Source of the DNA: Mycobacterium sp. 852002-51971_SCH5477799-a
GTDB lineage: Bacteria > Actinomycetota > Actinomycetes > Mycobacteriales > Mycobacteriaceae
DNA: 64,000 nt
Direction of reading: 5' to 3'
Assembly: GCF_001667145.1 (NCBI RefSeq)
Contig: NZ_LZIF01000104.1
Coordinates: 1 to 64,000, forward strand
Made by a program: the position numbers and the translations under genes. Positions 1-12,772 of the stretch are shown here, in pieces. Below the pieces are notes generated by a model. That model searched no databases. It was not told the origin of the DNA and saw only the letters and a list, made by a program, of their open reading frames with translations. Position 1 is the stretch's first letter; every line of letters begins with the position of its first letter.

Positions 1-128
1 GGGGCCGCGCGGCGGGCGGGCGGCCGTTTGGGCACCCCCCCCCCCCGGCTCGGCGCCCCGCCCGCGGCCCGGCTCCTCTTGGGGGGGGGCTCGCCCCGCG
101 GGCCGCCGGGGGGGGGGCCCACGGCGGC
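1..128. other. G/C-only homopolymer-rich edge, probable assembly artefact
   Basis: The first ~128 bases are almost purely G and C, with runs of eight to ten identical bases. At about base 130 the sequence changes abruptly into ordinary mycobacterial coding sequence. The reverse-strand PKS frame stays open through it, but the translation turns into Pro/Arg/Gly/Ala low complexity exactly where Pks5/Mas proteins continue from the KS-AT linker into recognisable linker sequence. I read this as bad sequence at a contig end, not as biology; this is an inference. Confidence 0.6.
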
Positions 129-1593
129 GAGCGAGTGTGTACGCCAGATCCGTTGGCGCAAAGTCCAACGCGTGCAGGTCAGCCCAGTCCGCGAGACCCT
201 CCGCGGTCTGCCGCAGCCCGCTGGCCGACGTGGCCGACAGGGCGAACAGCAGTGGTCCGTCGACGTCGGAACGGGTCGGTGCGGCCATCACGGGTGCTTG
301 TTCCACGATCGCGTGCACATTGGTTCCCGAGAACCCGTACGACGACACCGCCGCCCGTCGGGGGCCGTGGTGACCGTTGCTTGGCCAACGCGTATTATCC
401 TGTGGCACAAAGAGGTTGGTCTCGATCTCGGCCATGTCGTCAGGTAGTCGGGTGAAATGCAGATTGCGTGGAATCACACCGTGCTGCACCGCGAGGATGG
501 CCTTCATCAGCCCCAGCGCCCCCGCAGCCGATTGGGTGTGCCCAAAATTGGTCTTCGCCGATGCCAGCGCGCATGGCCCGTCGAGGCCGTATACCTCTGC
601 CAGGCTTGCGTATTCGATGGGATCACCCACGGGCGTACCAGGACCGTGTGCCTCGACCATGCCTATGGTGCGGGCGTCCACACCGGCCACGTCCAGCGCC
701 GACCGGTAGGCCTCGACCTGTGCCGTCCTCGATGGCGTCACGATGTTCACGGTGTGGCCGTCCTGGTTGGCGGCCGTACCACGGAGCACGGCCAGGATCC
801 GGTCACCGGCCCGGAGCGCGTCCGGTAACCGCTTGAGCATCAGGACGACGCATCCTTCACCCGCCACGAATCCGTCGGCGGCAACGTCGAACGCGCGGCA
901 ACGTCCGGTGGGCGACAGCATGCCGATGGCGGAACCCGAACAGGATTTGCGCGGTTCGAGCGACACCGATGCGCCGCCCGCCAGGGCGATGTCGCTTTCT
1001 CCGTCGTGCAAGCTGCGGCAGGCCACGTGGACTGCCGCCAGACCGGACGAACATGCGGTATCCACCGTCATCGCCGGACCGCGCAGTCCCAGTGTGTAGG
1101 CAATCCGCCCGGAGCCCATGGCGAAGCTGTTGCCCATGTATCCGTACGGTCCCTCCAGCGCGTTGGCCTCGGCATGCACGAATTGGTAGTCGTCATGCAT
1201 CAAGCCCATGAACACACCGGTGCGCGAGTCGACCAGCACATCCGGGGTCAGGCCGCCGTGCTCCATGGCCTCCCATGAGGTTTCCAGCAGCAAGCGATGC
1301 TGCGGATCCATCGCGGTCGCCTCTTTCTCGGTGATGCCGAAGAACTCGGCATCAAAGCCCGCGACGTCATCGAGGAAGGCGCCCCACTTGCACACTGACC
1401 GACCCGGCACACCGGCCTGCGGGTCGTAGTACTCGTCGGCGTCCCACCGCTCCGGTGGAACTTCGGTAACCAGGTCGTCGCCGCGCAGCAGCGCCTCCCA
1501 CAACTGGTCTGGCGAGGTGATGCCGCCGGGAAGCCGGCATGCCATGCCGATGACGGCAGTAAAAGGTGCCTTAGCTACAGGGACCGCAGACAT
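1..1593 (-). CDS. Pks5/Mas-type polyketide synthase, ketosynthase domain (3' end outside window)
   Basis: N-terminal part of a large iterative type I polyketide synthase of the Pks5/Mas/Pks2 group, which makes methyl-branched acyl chains for mycobacterial surface lipids. The ATG at 1593 is preceded by AGGA and gives [20 protein letters not shown], the usual N-terminus with the ketosynthase first and no loading domain. The catalytic triad is visible: Cys181 in DTACSS, His316 in EAHGPGT and His352 in NFGHT. The EAHGPGT variant and the [10 protein letters not shown] stretch resemble Pks5 as I recall it. The frame runs through the KS C-terminus ([18 protein letters not shown]) into the KS-AT linker (LAYTLARRR) before the G/C-only edge. 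AT, DH, ER, KR and ACP domains would lie outside. It is transcribed away from the tRNA genes. The family is sure; the exact orthologue and lipid product are not. Confidence 0.85.
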   Translation of the reverse strand, partial: MSAVPVAKAPFTAVIGMACRLPGGITSPDQLWEALLRGDDLVTEVPPERWDADEYYDPQAGVPGRSVCKWGAFLDDVAGFDAEFFGITEKEATAMDPQHRLLLETSWEAMEHGGLTPDVLVDSRTGVFMGLMHDDYQFVHAEANALEGPYGYMGNSFAMGSGRIAYTLGLRGPAMTVDTACSSGLAAVHVACRSLHDGESDIALAGGASVSLEPRKSCSGSAIGMLSPTGRCRAFDVAADGFVAGEGCVVLMLKRLPDALRAGDRILAVLRGTAANQDGHTVNIVTPSRTAQVEAYRSALDVAGVDARTIGMVEAHGPGTPVGDPIEYASLAEVYGLDGPCALASAKTNFGHTQSAAGALGLMKAILAVQHGVIPRNLHFTRLPDDMAEIETNLFVPQDNTRWPSNGHHGPRRAAVSSYGFSGTNVHAIVEQAPVMAAPTRSDVDGPLLFALSATSASGLRQTAEGLADWADLHALDFAPTDLAYTLARRRGPPPRRPAGRAPPQEEPGRGRGAEPGGGGAQTAARPPRGP

Positions 1594-1840
1594 GGCCAAT
1601 CCTGAGGCAACACCCGATGGCGAACTGGCCCGAACAAAGCCGTTTCCTCCTCCCCGCGAAGGTGGAGTGCGTTGTGGGCTGCCTTGTCGCTGTAGCGACC
1701 GGTCAGTTGTCGGGGATGTTAGCCGATCGCCACCATTCCGCGGTGGTATGTAGAAACCCTGGTTGTGCGCGAGACAAGAGTTAACTGGGAGTTCTAATTG
1801 GCGGTCCCGTCGCAAAAGAGAGATGTGCGCTTGACACTTG

Positions 1841-1913
1841 TGGAGCCTAGGGGAATCGAACCCCTGACACCCGCCTTGCAAAGGCGGTGCTCTACCAACT
1901 GAGCTAAGGCCCC
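1841..1913 (-). tRNA. alaT: tRNA-Ala (TGC)
   Basis: A 73-nt cloverleaf on the minus strand with anticodon TGC. The acceptor stem GGGGCCT/AGGCTCC contains the G3:U70 wobble pair that identifies tRNA-Ala, and the discriminator base is A. CCA is not encoded. The T-loop (GGTTCGATTCC) and D-arm (AGCTCAGTTGGTAGAGC) are canonical. It lies 145 nt downstream of tRNA-Ile, as in the mycobacterial gyrB-gyrA-ileT-alaT order. Confidence 0.97.
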
Positions 1914-2058
1914 TCGTGACTGAGTAGCTGACCTTGGTCATCCACAGCCACGTGCCAGACCTCGACTCCACGTCGTGACCACGCCACCGCTGCCAATACG
2001 GCGATAAGTCCCAGCGGCAGTGCGAGTCTTACGCAACGTCTTGACGGGCACATGGTTG

Positions 2059-2132
2059 TGGGCCTAGGAGGACTCGAACCTCCGACCTCTTCGTTATCAG
2101 CGAAGCGCTCTAACCGCCTGAGCTATAGGCCC
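2059..2132 (-). tRNA. ileT: tRNA-Ile (GAT)
   Basis: A 74-nt cloverleaf on the minus strand with anticodon GAT. The acceptor stem GGGCCTA/TAGGCCC is followed by discriminator A, and CCA is not encoded. D-arm (AGCTCAGGCGGTTAGAGC) and T-arm (GGAGGTTCGAGTCCTCC) are intact. It sits between the DUF3566 gene and tRNA-Ala and is probably co-transcribed with the latter. Confidence 0.97.
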
Positions 2133-2202
2133 GTACTCGCGTACGGCCGAGCGACGAGATTACCGCAATCTGCGCCCGACTCCCAAAAGCGCAGCATCCA
2201 CG

Positions 2203-3096
2203 CTAGTCGCGGTCCGCCAACGTGACCTCGATGCCGCCGATCAGGTCGGTCGTCAGGTTGTAGACGAACGCGGCGATGGTGGCCGCCGCGGTCAGCAGCA
2301 CGATGTTCACCAGGCCGATCAGGACGGCACCGCCGAATATCGTGCCACTGGACACCAGTTCACCGCTGCTGCCGCTGGTGTTGTTCAGCAAGTCACCAAC
2401 GTTGCTGTTCAACTTCGACCACACGCCCATGCCGCCGAGCACCAGGTACAGGAATGCGACGGCGATCATCCAGACGAAGAACAGCGCCACCGAGAGCAGC
2501 AGCGACACCTTCAACGTGCTCCACGGATCAATGCGGCGGATCTGCATGCTGGCCCGCACCGGGCCGCGTGTCCGGCGTGACACCTGCACCCGATTATCGC
2601 GGCTTTCTCGGCCTTCCCGGCTTTCGGCCGTAGCCGGACGTCCACCCGCCGATGAGGCCGGCGACTCCGCAGACCGCTCGGGGACGGGCTTGCGGTGCGG
2701 GCCGCGCGGCACCGGGCCGGACAAGTCCGGTAATTCGCTGGCGTAGGCCTCGGTCGGAGAATGCTCACCGCGGGTGGTCGCAGGCTCCGGCTCTTTGGCA
2801 TGCGACGGGGCACCCGCCCCCGGCGCCGCGGTGCCGGAGATGAATCGGTTCAGCCGGGCATCAACGCCGCCTGCCTGGCTCGATGCTCGCTTCTCGGTGA
2901 AGGGCTCGTTCTGTCGAGGCCCCGGGTCCTGGGGCCGGGCGCCACCGCGCTGCCACGGTGGTCCATCCCCGCCCTCTTGGGCACGGCCGCCCTGTGCCGG
3001 CGGCACCCCGTGGCGCGCACCGGCGCGTTCGACCGAACCATCCCCGTTGGGGCCATCCCCCTGCTTGGGGGCGCCCGGCTCGTTCGGTGAGGTCAC
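2203..3096 (-). CDS. DUF3566 membrane protein with disordered N-terminus (Rv0007-like)
   Basis: 297 residues. The GTG start at 3096 follows AGGAG. The first ~175 residues are hydrophilic and rich in Gly, Pro, Glu and Arg, so probably disordered and cytoplasmic. The C-terminal ~115 residues form the DUF3566 domain: a basic stretch ([16 protein letters not shown]), a transmembrane helix around [19 protein letters not shown], an extracytoplasmic loop with an NNTSGSSG segment, and a second helix around [20 protein letters not shown], ending in a short acidic tail. It lies 89 nt downstream of gyrA in the same direction, as Rv0007 follows gyrA in M. tuberculosis. DUF3566 proteins are linked to the elongation/division machinery in actinobacteria (the CwsA neighbourhood), but the function is not settled. 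Confidence 0.88.
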   Translation of the reverse strand: MTSPNEPGAPKQGDGPNGDGSVERAGARHGVPPAQGGRAQEGGDGPPWQRGGARPQDPGPRQNEPFTEKRASSQAGGVDARLNRFISGTAAPGAGAPSHAKEPEPATTRGEHSPTEAYASELPDLSGPVPRGPHRKPVPERSAESPASSAGGRPATAESREGRESRDNRVQVSRRTRGPVRASMQIRRIDPWSTLKVSLLLSVALFFVWMIAVAFLYLVLGGMGVWSKLNSNVGDLLNNTSGSSGELVSSGTIFGGAVLIGLVNIVLLTAAATIAAFVYNLTTDLIGGIEVTLADRD

Positions 3097-3185
3097 CCCG
3101 ACTCCTTAGGTCTCCTAGGCAGGCCGCCCAAGCGGTGGCAGTCGCATTACGTCTGGTCGGGCTGAGTCTAATGGCTCGCTACCGA

Positions 3186-6100
3186 CTAACTGTCTGACTG
3201 GGCACCGTCGATTTGCTCGACGACTTCGTCCGCGTTCTCTTCGGCGTTGCGGGCGATGGCCAACAGCGTGTTCTCCTCACCCAGGTTCATCAGGCGCACG
3301 CCCTTGGTCTGCCGTCCCGCCTTGCGAACCTGGCGCGCCGCGGTCCGGATGACGCCGCCTCCCGAGGTGATCGCGTAGAGCTCGCTGTCCTCATCGACGA
3401 TCAACGCACCAACCAGCCTGCCACGCCGGCGGTCGTACATCACCGTCAGGACTCCCTTGCCGCCGCGGCCCTGCACCGGGTACTCCTCGATCGCGGTGCG
3501 CTTGGCGTATCCGCCCGACGTCGCCACCAGAAGGTAGGTGCCCTCGCGGACGACGTTGAGCGACAACAGGTAGTCGTCGGCGTTGAACCGCATGCCCTGC
3601 ACCCCGGAGGTGGCGCGGCCCATCGGGCGTAGCGCCTCGTCGGTCGCCGAGAACCGGATGGACTGGCCGTTGGCCGAGACCAGCAGCAGGTCCTCGTCGG
3701 CGGAGCAGAGCACCGCGCCGACCAGCTCGTCGCCGTCGCGCAGGTTGACCGCGACGATCCCGCCCGACCGGTTCGAGTCGAAGTCGGTCAGTTTGGTCTT
3801 CTTCACCAGACCGTTGCGGGTGGCCAGCACCAGGTACGGGGCGTCCTCGTAGCCGCGGATCTGGATGACCTGTGCGATGCGTTCCTCGGGCTGGAACGCC
3901 AGCAGGTTCGCGACGTGCTGACCGCGAGCGGTTCTCGAGGCCTCGGGTAGCTCGTATGCCTTGGCGCGGTAGACGCGGCCCTGCGTGGTGAAGAACAGGA
4001 TCCAATCGTGCGTCGAGCACACGAAGAAGTGCCGCACGATGTCGTCCTGCTTGAGGCCGGCGCCCTGCACGCCCTTGCCGCCGCGTTTCTGACTGCGGTA
4101 CAGGTCGGTCTTGGTGCGTTTGGCGTAGCCGGTCTCGGTGATGGTGACGACGACGTCCTCGCGGGCGATCAGGTCCTCGTCGTTGACGTCGCCGTCGGCG
4201 GCGATGATCCGGGTACGACGCTCGTCGCCGTACTTGTCGACGATTTCGCTCAGCTCGTCGTGCACGATCCGGCGCTGCCGCTCGGGCTTGGCCAGGATGT
4301 CTTCCAGGTCTGCGATCTCGGCTTCGATCTTGGCCAGGTCGTCGACGATGCGTTGCCGCTCCAGAGCTGCCAGCCTGCGCAGCTGCATGTCCAGGATTGC
4401 CTGGGCCTGGATTTCGTCGATATCCAGCAGCTCGATCAGGCCGGCCCGCGCGATCTCCACGGTCTCCGACGCGCGAATCAATGCGATGACCTCGTCGAGC
4501 GCGTCGAGCGCTTTGACCAAACCGCGCAAGATGTGCGCGCGCTCGTTGGCCTTGCGCAACCGGTAGGTGGTGCGCCGGACGATGACGTCGAGTTGATGCG
4601 CGACGTAGTAGCGGATCATCTGGTCGAGCCGCAGCGTGCGCGGCACCCCGTCGACGATCGACAACATGTTCGCGCCGAAGCTGGTCTGCAGCTGGGTGTG
4701 CTTGTAGAGGTTGTTCAGCACCACCTTGGCCACAGCGTCGCGCTTGATCTCCACCACGATGCGCAGACCGACGCGGTCACTGGACTGGTCTTCGATGTTG
4801 GAGATGCCGGCCAGCTTGCCGTCGCGGACCTGCTCGGCGATCGAGGTGATGAAGTTGTCGTGGTTTACCTGGTACGGCAGCTCGGTGATCACCAGCGAGG
4901 TGCGGCCGCGTGAATCCTCTTCTACCTCAACGACTCCGCGCATCCGGACCGACCCGCGGCCAGTGGTGTACGCGTCGTGAATGCCTTGCGATCCGACGAT
5001 CAGACCGTGGGTGGGGAAGTCCGGGCCTTTGACCCGCTCGCGGACCGCGGTCAGGGTAGCCTCTTCATCGGCCTCGTAATTGTCCAGGCACCAGTAGACG
5101 GCCTCGGCCAACTCGCGCAGGTTGTGCGGTGGGATGTTGGTCGCCATGCCGACCGCGATACCGCCGGAGCCGTTGGCGAGCAGGTTGGGGAACCGGCTGG
5201 GCAGCACCGTCGGCTCTTGCACACGGCCGTCGTAGTTGGGGATGAAATCGACTGTCTCCTCGTCAATTTCACGCAGCATCTCCATCGCGAGCGGAGTCAG
5301 CCGCGCTTCCGTGTTATGGCTGACGAAGCCATTGGTGATGAACGCGTGGTCTTGGGTGTCGACGCGGAGGCTGTAGACCGGCTGCACTCCGGCCTCGGTT
5401 ACGGCGGCTACTCGGGCGTAGTAGAAGCGCCCGTCCGTCAGATCAGTCGCGACTGCGCGAACATCCGGATCGGCGATACGAGAAAGGATTTGCTCGCCAT
5501 CGCGCCGCCAGCACGACAAACGGTCGATGTTGTGTCGATTCAACCAATCCTTATCGGTCCATCGGCTGCCGCAGTGCTTGCGGATAAATTGGGCCAAGCC
5601 CGGAACGTGGTCGGTGTCCTGTCCGGCGCAGGGTGGCATCGCCGACAGGATGCCGACGAGCTTGTCCTGCTTGACCCCCCCGAAACCGATCTGGCGGGCA
5701 AAAAGCTCGGCTTGCGCACGGTTGGTGATGACGACTTTGTACTCACCAACAGCGTGGCGATAACGCTTCGACACCACGCCGAACTCCAGCAGCATCTGCT
5801 GGACGTCTTTCGCAAGGCGTTCGCTGCGGGTTGAGTAAGAAACCTGAATCGTATTGCGCGGCAATGCAGAACATGAACCGTCGCCTTCGAACAGCGCTCC
5901 GAGGAACACCCGCTTCACCGCAGCAGGTGCGTTCCAGAGCCATTCAGGTACGACCTTCTGCGCCGAGCGCTGCTTGCTCAGCTCAGCGAGGCGGCTCTGC
6001 TGCAAAGCGGTCAGGTTGTGGATATCAAGCTCGTGCAGGATCGAGCCTGAGGCGATTCGGCGACTCGACACGTACCGCTGTCCACCGACCACGGCGTCGT

Positions 6101-6962
6101 ATGCCGCGACCACGGTCGCAAAGTAATCGCGATCGAGATTATTGAAGCCGGCACGCTTTTCGGAAACAAAGCCCTCGCTGATGAACGCGCCGAGAAGCAG
6201 CGCCTCCATCGTCGGCTGCCAATCAGCCGGGCCCAGCTCGACGGGCTCGTTGCGCTGCAAGACGACATGATCGTCCTGTTTGATCTCTGAGATCAGCTTC
6301 CACAGCAGCGTAGGAACACCGCCGACGTCGACGAGGCAGAGCAATGGGTGATTTGCGGTCCCGGTGACCTCGTAGCCCTCCGCAGTCCGAACCGTGTACG
6401 TCTGGTGGTCACCCGAGTGGAACAACCGATCGGCCAAGACGGGATTGCCGTGTCGGTCGAGGACTTTCAAGTCCAAGACGTTGTCGGAGTTCGAACGGCA
6501 TCCAGGAACGACACCGCCGATCCTGACCGCCTGACCGAGCGGCAAACGGACCAACGCGTCGCCAGTGACGCAGTAGCGCATCGCGGCTGGCGGGTCGTTG
6601 CCCGGCGAACCGAAGTTGCCCTGCCCGTCGACCAGCGGATAGCGCAGCGACCACGGCTGCGCCATTCGCACCAGGGTGTCGTAGATCGATGCGTCGCCGT
6701 GCGGGTGGTAATTGCCCATCGTCTCGGCGACCGAGCGCGCCGACTTGGCGTGGCTGCGGTCCGGGCGGAACCCCGAGTCATACATTGCATAGAGCACCCG
6801 GCGGTGCACCGGCTTGAGACCATCGCGCACCTCAGGCAGCGCGCGGCCGACGATGACGCTCATCGCGTAGTCGATGTAGCTGCGCTGCATCTCCTGTTGA
6901 ATGTCGACTGGTTGGATCCGGTCGACGGAGTCGTCACCTGGGGGCAGCGTGGTGTCAGTCAT
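3186..6962 (-). CDS. gyrA: DNA gyrase subunit A, interrupted by an intein
   Basis: Breakage-reunion subunit of DNA gyrase, which with GyrB introduces negative supercoils. It is 1258 residues; removing 420 intein residues leaves 838, the normal mycobacterial length. The ATG at 6962 is preceded by GAGGAATAC. Residues 1-130 start the 5Y-CAP fold. Catalytic Tyr130 (MRY) is the last residue of the first extein, which resumes at 551 with [10 protein letters not shown]. The QRDR (GDASIYDT, 89-96) has Ala91, the residue position linked to low intrinsic fluoroquinolone sensitivity in mycobacteria. The GyrA-box RSQKRGGKG and the beta-propeller C-terminal domain are present. It starts 41 nt after gyrB, so one operon is likely. 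Active gyrase requires the intein to splice out, because the insertion separates the catalytic Tyr from the rest of the active site. Confidence 0.98.
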   Translation of the reverse strand: MTDTTLPPGDDSVDRIQPVDIQQEMQRSYIDYAMSVIVGRALPEVRDGLKPVHRRVLYAMYDSGFRPDRSHAKSARSVAETMGNYHPHGDASIYDTLVRMAQPWSLRYPLVDGQGNFGSPGNDPPAAMRYCVTGDALVRLPLGQAVRIGGVVPGCRSNSDNVLDLKVLDRHGNPVLADRLFHSGDHQTYTVRTAEGYEVTGTANHPLLCLVDVGGVPTLLWKLISEIKQDDHVVLQRNEPVELGPADWQPTMEALLLGAFISEGFVSEKRAGFNNLDRDYFATVVAAYDAVVGGQRYVSSRRIASGSILHELDIHNLTALQQSRLAELSKQRSAQKVVPEWLWNAPAAVKRVFLGALFEGDGSCSALPRNTIQVSYSTRSERLAKDVQQMLLEFGVVSKRYRHAVGEYKVVITNRAQAELFARQIGFGGVKQDKLVGILSAMPPCAGQDTDHVPGLAQFIRKHCGSRWTDKDWLNRHNIDRLSCWRRDGEQILSRIADPDVRAVATDLTDGRFYYARVAAVTEAGVQPVYSLRVDTQDHAFITNGFVSHNTEARLTPLAMEMLREIDEETVDFIPNYDGRVQEPTVLPSRFPNLLANGSGGIAVGMATNIPPHNLRELAEAVYWCLDNYEADEEATLTAVRERVKGPDFPTHGLIVGSQGIHDAYTTGRGSVRMRGVVEVEEDSRGRTSLVITELPYQVNHDNFITSIAEQVRDGKLAGISNIEDQSSDRVGLRIVVEIKRDAVAKVVLNNLYKHTQLQTSFGANMLSIVDGVPRTLRLDQMIRYYVAHQLDVIVRRTTYRLRKANERAHILRGLVKALDALDEVIALIRASETVEIARAGLIELLDIDEIQAQAILDMQLRRLAALERQRIVDDLAKIEAEIADLEDILAKPERQRRIVHDELSEIVDKYGDERRTRIIAADGDVNDEDLIAREDVVVTITETGYAKRTKTDLYRSQKRGGKGVQGAGLKQDDIVRHFFVCSTHDWILFFTTQGRVYRAKAYELPEASRTARGQHVANLLAFQPEERIAQVIQIRGYEDAPYLVLATRNGLVKKTKLTDFDSNRSGGIVAVNLRDGDELVGAVLCSADEDLLLVSANGQSIRFSATDEALRPMGRATSGVQGMRFNADDYLLSLNVVREGTYLLVATSGGYAKRTAIEEYPVQGRGGKGVLTVMYDRRRGRLVGALIVDEDSELYAITSGGGVIRTAARQVRKAGRQTKGVRLMNLGEENTLLAIARNAEENADEVVEQIDGAQSDS
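5313..6572 (-). mobile_element. GyrA intein with LAGLIDADG homing endonuclease
   Basis: In-frame 420-codon intein, residues 131-550 of the GyrA precursor. The first residue is Cys131 (block [11 protein letters not shown]). Block B is GTANHPLLC with Thr202 and His205. The C-terminal splice block ends [10 protein letters not shown] with His549-Asn550, followed by Thr551 as the +1 nucleophile. Between the splicing halves lies a complete endonuclease with two dodecapeptide motifs, LGAFISEG (257-264) and LGALFEGDG (354-362). An acidic residue sits at the metal-binding position in both (E263, D361), so nuclease activity looks intact. The insertion point equals that of the M. leprae, M. kansasii and M. 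xenopi GyrA inteins; the M. xenopi version is a mini-intein lacking the endonuclease. The DNA looks less GC-rich than the exteins. Confidence 0.96.
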
Positions 6963-7003
6963 GTATTCCTCGTTGGTTGGTCAACGGTGGCCGGTCTGAT
7001 CGC

Positions 7004-9061
<2,058 letters not shown>

Positions 9062-9293
9062 TCATGCGGGCGGTTCCAGTCACCGCAACAGTCGCATCCC
9101 GTCAGTCTAGCGTGATCGCCCGCCCGCACCGATTTTCTGCCCGCGTTTCTACCCAGCTAACCGCGCCGTGCGGACGATTTCTCTATTCTGGCCGCGTCCC
9201 GACGTATGTCGAGGGGGTCCGCGTCGTCCTGGCGGATTTCAGGGGCTGTGGACAAACACTCGTCTGGGGATCCGTGGCCGGCTGTTCGACCCC

Positions 9294-9851
9294 TTAACCG
9301 TAGGTGTCGCGCGGGCCCCTTCCAGCGATATGGCGGGGCCCCTTGCGCCAGGAGGGCGCGGCCGGGCCGGTGATTTTCAGCGACGTCACCACTCCGTTGC
9401 CGACGGCCGCCGCGATCTTGGCCAGTAACTGTGACTGGATCATGCGCAATTGGGTGGCCCATGCCGTCGATTCGGCGACCACGCTGAGCACCCCGTCCTT
9501 GAGCGCGGTGGGCGCGGCGTGGTCGGCGATCTGGTGGCCGACGACGGTCGCCCAGTTGCCCAGCACGGTGCCCTCGGCGACTTGCGCGGACCAACCACGT
9601 TTCTTCGCCAGATCACGCGTCAGCCTGCCCAGAGGCTGGGGATCGCGGGCATCGGGTCCTGGCCCTGACCAACTGCGCCGCCGGCCCGCCACTCGGCGCG
9701 GGGAGGGGGCCGCCGCCCGGCCGCGGCCGGCGTCTTTGCCCTGAGCCCGGGCGGCCGCCCGCGCTTCCTCGAGGGTGCGCCGTACCAAATCGATCCCACT
9801 GAGGGCATTCGACGGTTCGGTGGGACGCGACCCGTCATCCCCGCCCGTCAT
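9294..9851 (-). CDS. dciA: DciA-type replicative helicase loader (DUF721, Rv0004-like)
   Basis: 185 residues. DciA is the ancestral bacterial loader that helps place DnaB on DNA, and in mycobacteria Rv0004 was shown to interact with DnaB and to be essential. The N-terminal ~80 residues are basic and probably unstructured. The DUF721 core begins near residue 82 ([14 protein letters not shown]) and contains [36 protein letters not shown] and a C-terminal [10 protein letters not shown], the KH-like fold of the family. The ATG overlaps the recF stop by 4 nt (ATGA), so it is translated with dnaN-recF. Confidence 0.9.
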   Translation of the reverse strand: MTGGDDGSRPTEPSNALSGIDLVRRTLEEARAAARAQGKDAGRGRAAAPSPRRVAGRRRSWSGPGPDARDPQPLGRLTRDLAKKRGWSAQVAEGTVLGNWATVVGHQIADHAAPTALKDGVLSVVAESTAWATQLRMIQSQLLAKIAAAVGNGVVTSLKITGPAAPSWRKGPRHIAGRGPRDTYG

Positions 9852-11005
9852 GAGCGCATCTCCGATACCCGCCCGGCGCCGCCGTCGCGTAGGTCGACAT
9901 AGATCTGCCTGGCTTCCCAGCCCGTCGGAATGTCCTCGAGCACCGCCGCGGTGACCAACACCTGCTCGGCCGATTCGGCCACCGTAGCCAGCGCGCGGCG
10001 CCGGGCGGCGTCGAGTTCGGCGAACACGTCGTCGAGCAACAACACCGGTTCACTTTCTTCGGTTCGCAGTAATTCGTAGGCGGCCAGCCGTAGCGACAAC
10101 GCGAAGGACCACGATTCCCCGTGGCTGGCAAAGCCTTTCGCGGGCTGGTCGCCGAGCCGCAATTCCAAGTCGTCGCGGTGTGGACCGACGAGACACATTC
10201 CACGTTCCAGCTCCGCGTCGCGGCGCGCTGACAAGGCCGCCAGCAGCGCGCCTTCCAAAACGTCGCGGTCGGCATCGGCGATATCTGCCGCTACATCGGC
10301 GCCTAAGCTGGATCGATAGCCGATGGAAGCGACACGTGATCCGGGGGCCAACAACTGATAGGCCTTTTCGACCTCGGGTGCCAACTGGTTCGCCAAATCG
10401 ATGCGGGCGGCCATCAATTGGGCGCCGTGCTCGGCGAGGCGACTGTCCCAGACGTCGAGCGTGTCCAGTGCGCTCTGGTCACCGCGATAGCGGGCACCGG
10501 ACAGGGATTTCAACAGCGCCGTGCGTTGGCGCAAGACTTTGTCGTAGTCGGCGCGCACCCCGGCCACCGCAGGCCGACGCACCGTCGCCAGATCGTCGAG
10601 GTAGCGCCGCCGGTCAGACGGGTCACCCCGCACCAAGGACAGGTCTTCGGGAGCAAATAACACCGCGCGCAAGACCCCGATCACCTCGCGAGTGCTGCGC
10701 ACCGGTGAGCGGTTGAGGCGGGCCTTATTGGCCCGGCCCGCGGCGATCTCCAGATCCACCGCGCACTCCCGGCCGTCGTTGACGACGATGGTGGAAACCA
10801 CCGCGCGGTCAGCACCCGAGCGGATCAACGGCGCGTCCGTTCCCACCCGATGTGAGCCCATGGTGCTCGAATACCACAGTGCCTCAAGGAGATTCGTCTT
10901 CCCAAACCCATTGCCTCCGATGAAGACCGTCCGACCGGGCTCCAATTCGATGTCGGCGTGTGCCCAGGACCGGAAATCACGCAGTCCCAAATGCCGGACG
11001 TACAC
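9848..11005 (-). CDS. recF: DNA replication and repair protein RecF
   Basis: 385 residues. An SMC-like ATPase that with RecO and RecR loads RecA at single-strand gaps. The N-terminus [14 protein letters not shown] is followed by Walker [17 protein letters not shown], then [21 protein letters not shown], the signature region [18 protein letters not shown], and Walker [17 protein letters not shown] with the D-loop. The GTG start abuts the dnaN stop directly (TAG-GTG), and its own stop overlaps dciA, so translation should be coupled. Confidence 0.97.
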   Translation of the reverse strand: MYVRHLGLRDFRSWAHADIELEPGRTVFIGGNGFGKTNLLEALWYSSTMGSHRVGTDAPLIRSGADRAVVSTIVVNDGRECAVDLEIAAGRANKARLNRSPVRSTREVIGVLRAVLFAPEDLSLVRGDPSDRRRYLDDLATVRRPAVAGVRADYDKVLRQRTALLKSLSGARYRGDQSALDTLDVWDSRLAEHGAQLMAARIDLANQLAPEVEKAYQLLAPGSRVASIGYRSSLGADVAADIADADRDVLEGALLAALSARRDAELERGMCLVGPHRDDLELRLGDQPAKGFASHGESWSFALSLRLAAYELLRTEESEPVLLLDDVFAELDAARRRALATVAESAEQVLVTAAVLEDIPTGWEARQIYVDLRDGGAGRVSEMRS

Positions 11006-12205
11006 CTAGCCAGGCAACCGGACAGGCATCAACAAGTAGACGTAATCGGTCGGTACGGCGCTATACGGGCCCGTTCCGGTGGGGTGGCTGTCGTCGCTCA
11101 ACACCGGTCGCAGCAACGCCGGCTTGCCCGGAGTCGTGAAACCGAACGACACCCGCTCAGAATGGACCGATCCCAGCCCATCGGTCAGGTACGTCGGGTT
11201 GAACGCGATGGTCAGCGGCTCGCCGACAAAATCGACCGCCAGATCTTCCTCGGCCCGGCCGACGTCATCGGCACCGGCCGACAGTCGCAGCGACCCATCG
11301 CTGAATTCCATCCGGACTTGGGCGCCCCGGTCGGCAACCAGCGCGACGAGCTTGATGGCCTCCGTCAGCTCCGCCACGTCGATGGTCGCGACTGCCGTGT
11401 GCTCGGCCGGCAGCAACTGACGAAATTTCGGAAATTCAGCATCGAGCAAGCGGGTGGTGCTGCGCTTGCCATTACCGCTGATGCCGAGCAATCCGTCCTT
11501 GCCTACGCCCGACCCCGCACCCAACGACAAGCGAACCTCGGAGCCGTCGGCGCCAGTTCGGGCGGCTTCAGCCAACGTCTTGGCCGGGACCAGGACCGCA
11601 GCTTCGATGTCCGGCGAGGCCGCCGACCAGGTCAGCTCACGAACCGCCAAGCGGAACCTGTCGGTGGCGGCCAAAACCACCGTGTCACCCGAAATCTCCA
11701 CCCTGATGCCAGTCAGCATCGGCAACGTGTCGTCACGGCCGGCCGCGATGGCAACCTGGCTGATCGCCTCGGCGAACAGGTCCGCGGACAGCGTCCCGGT
11801 CTCGTCCGGCAGCGCCGGCAACGTCGGGTAGTCCTCAACCGCCATCGTCGGCAACGAGAACCTCGCGTTTCCGCAGTGCAGGGCCACCCGATTACCGTCG
11901 ACGTAGAAGTCGATCGGTTTGTTGGGCAGCGCCCGAACGATGTCCGACAGCAGCCGGCCGGATACCAAAACGCTTCCCGGAGAAGCTATTTCGGCTGCAA
12001 CCTGCGCTTCGGCGGAAACCTCGTAATCGAATCCGGAAATCGTCAGGCCTTCATCGGTCCCCGACAGCAGCACACCGGAAAGCACGGGCACGGCGGGCCT
12101 GGACGGCAGGTTCTTCGCCACCCACGACACCGCGTCTGCGAAAGACTCCCGAACCAAACGAAATTTCAAATCGCTGAGGCCAGCCGTTGTCGTCGCCGCG
12201 TCCAT
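11006..12205 (-). CDS. dnaN: DNA polymerase III beta sliding clamp
   Basis: 399 residues. Ring-shaped processivity clamp of the replicative polymerase. Three repeated clamp folds are visible: residues ~10-130 ([21 protein letters not shown]), ~140-260 ([21 protein letters not shown]) and ~270-399. The C-terminus [12 protein letters not shown] is the conserved end of the protein-binding pocket. The ATG at 12205 follows GAAGGGACGCT. It is the first gene downstream of oriC, transcribed away from it, and is directly coupled to recF. Confidence 0.98.
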   Translation of the reverse strand: MDAATTTAGLSDLKFRLVRESFADAVSWVAKNLPSRPAVPVLSGVLLSGTDEGLTISGFDYEVSAEAQVAAEIASPGSVLVSGRLLSDIVRALPNKPIDFYVDGNRVALHCGNARFSLPTMAVEDYPTLPALPDETGTLSADLFAEAISQVAIAAGRDDTLPMLTGIRVEISGDTVVLAATDRFRLAVRELTWSAASPDIEAAVLVPAKTLAEAARTGADGSEVRLSLGAGSGVGKDGLLGISGNGKRSTTRLLDAEFPKFRQLLPAEHTAVATIDVAELTEAIKLVALVADRGAQVRMEFSDGSLRLSAGADDVGRAEEDLAVDFVGEPLTIAFNPTYLTDGLGSVHSERVSFGFTTPGKPALLRPVLSDDSHPTGTGPYSAVPTDYVYLLMPVRLPG

Positions 12206-12772
12206 AGCGTCCCTTCACCTACCCAGCGTTTTCGAATCCATTTGGCTAGCCGCCCCCGCTAGCACGGGGCTCCGCCACGAACGCCGATGGCGGGTAATGC
12301 CAACGACGACCGCAACGGCAGTCGAAGAACAACCGTAGATCCTTCGACGCCATCTTGAAAGCTAATCGCAAAGCCCGACAACCCGGGCTGACGAAGACCC
12401 GGACGACGGGTGTGCACCGCGCGTCCCCAAGCCTGTATTTCAAAGAAGAACCGATAAAGATATCTCAGTACCAGTATTAAGGCCTGTGCATTCTGGGGAC
12501 AGCATCGCCTCGGCGCAGCTAGCGCCGCGATCGGGTTGTGCATCGCGCGGCGAGCACCTGTGGGTGACGTGTTGGGCGGGTGGGGACGTACGACGGCTGT
12601 GCACGCAAGCGGCGTTACTGCACCGGCGTTTGAATGCGTTGTGCACAGCCCTGCTCACATGTCATCGGTGGGACTGGTGTGACGGGCGTGCGTGAAGTTT
12701 TTCGAAAAAAATTACAAACACGAGCGGCCGAACCCGAAAACCGGTGGTTCGGTGCGGTGGGAAGACGAGAAC
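12206..12772. other. oriC: Chromosomal origin of replication (oriC), dnaA-dnaN intergenic region
   Basis: 567 nt between the end of dnaA and the start of dnaN, the established location of mycobacterial oriC. Non-coding: the short frames here have no family resemblance. DnaA-box-like 9-mers on the plus strand are CTGTGCATT (12484-12492), TTGTGCATC (12536-12544), CTGTGCACG (12597-12605) and TTGTGCACA (12639-12647), with a weaker GTGTGCACC near 12410. They resemble the degenerate TT(G/C)TCCACA-type boxes known for this genus. An AT-richer stretch lies at about 12433-12481, and a second short one (TTTTTCGAAAAAAATTACAAA) near 12698-12718, either of which could unwind. The dnaN promoter must also lie here. 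Confidence 0.9.
12639..12647 (+). promoter_or_regulatory. DnaA box, best match in oriC
   Basis: TTGTGCACA differs from the E. coli box TTATCCACA at two positions and from the mycobacterial consensus TTGTCCACA at one. It is the strongest of the four phased-looking elements in the dnaA-proximal half of oriC. Confidence 0.65.

Noticed and set aside
10958..12262. 434-codon open frame on the plus strand opposite dnaN
   Set aside because: Antisense to a certain gene and Arg/Gln rich without any family feature.
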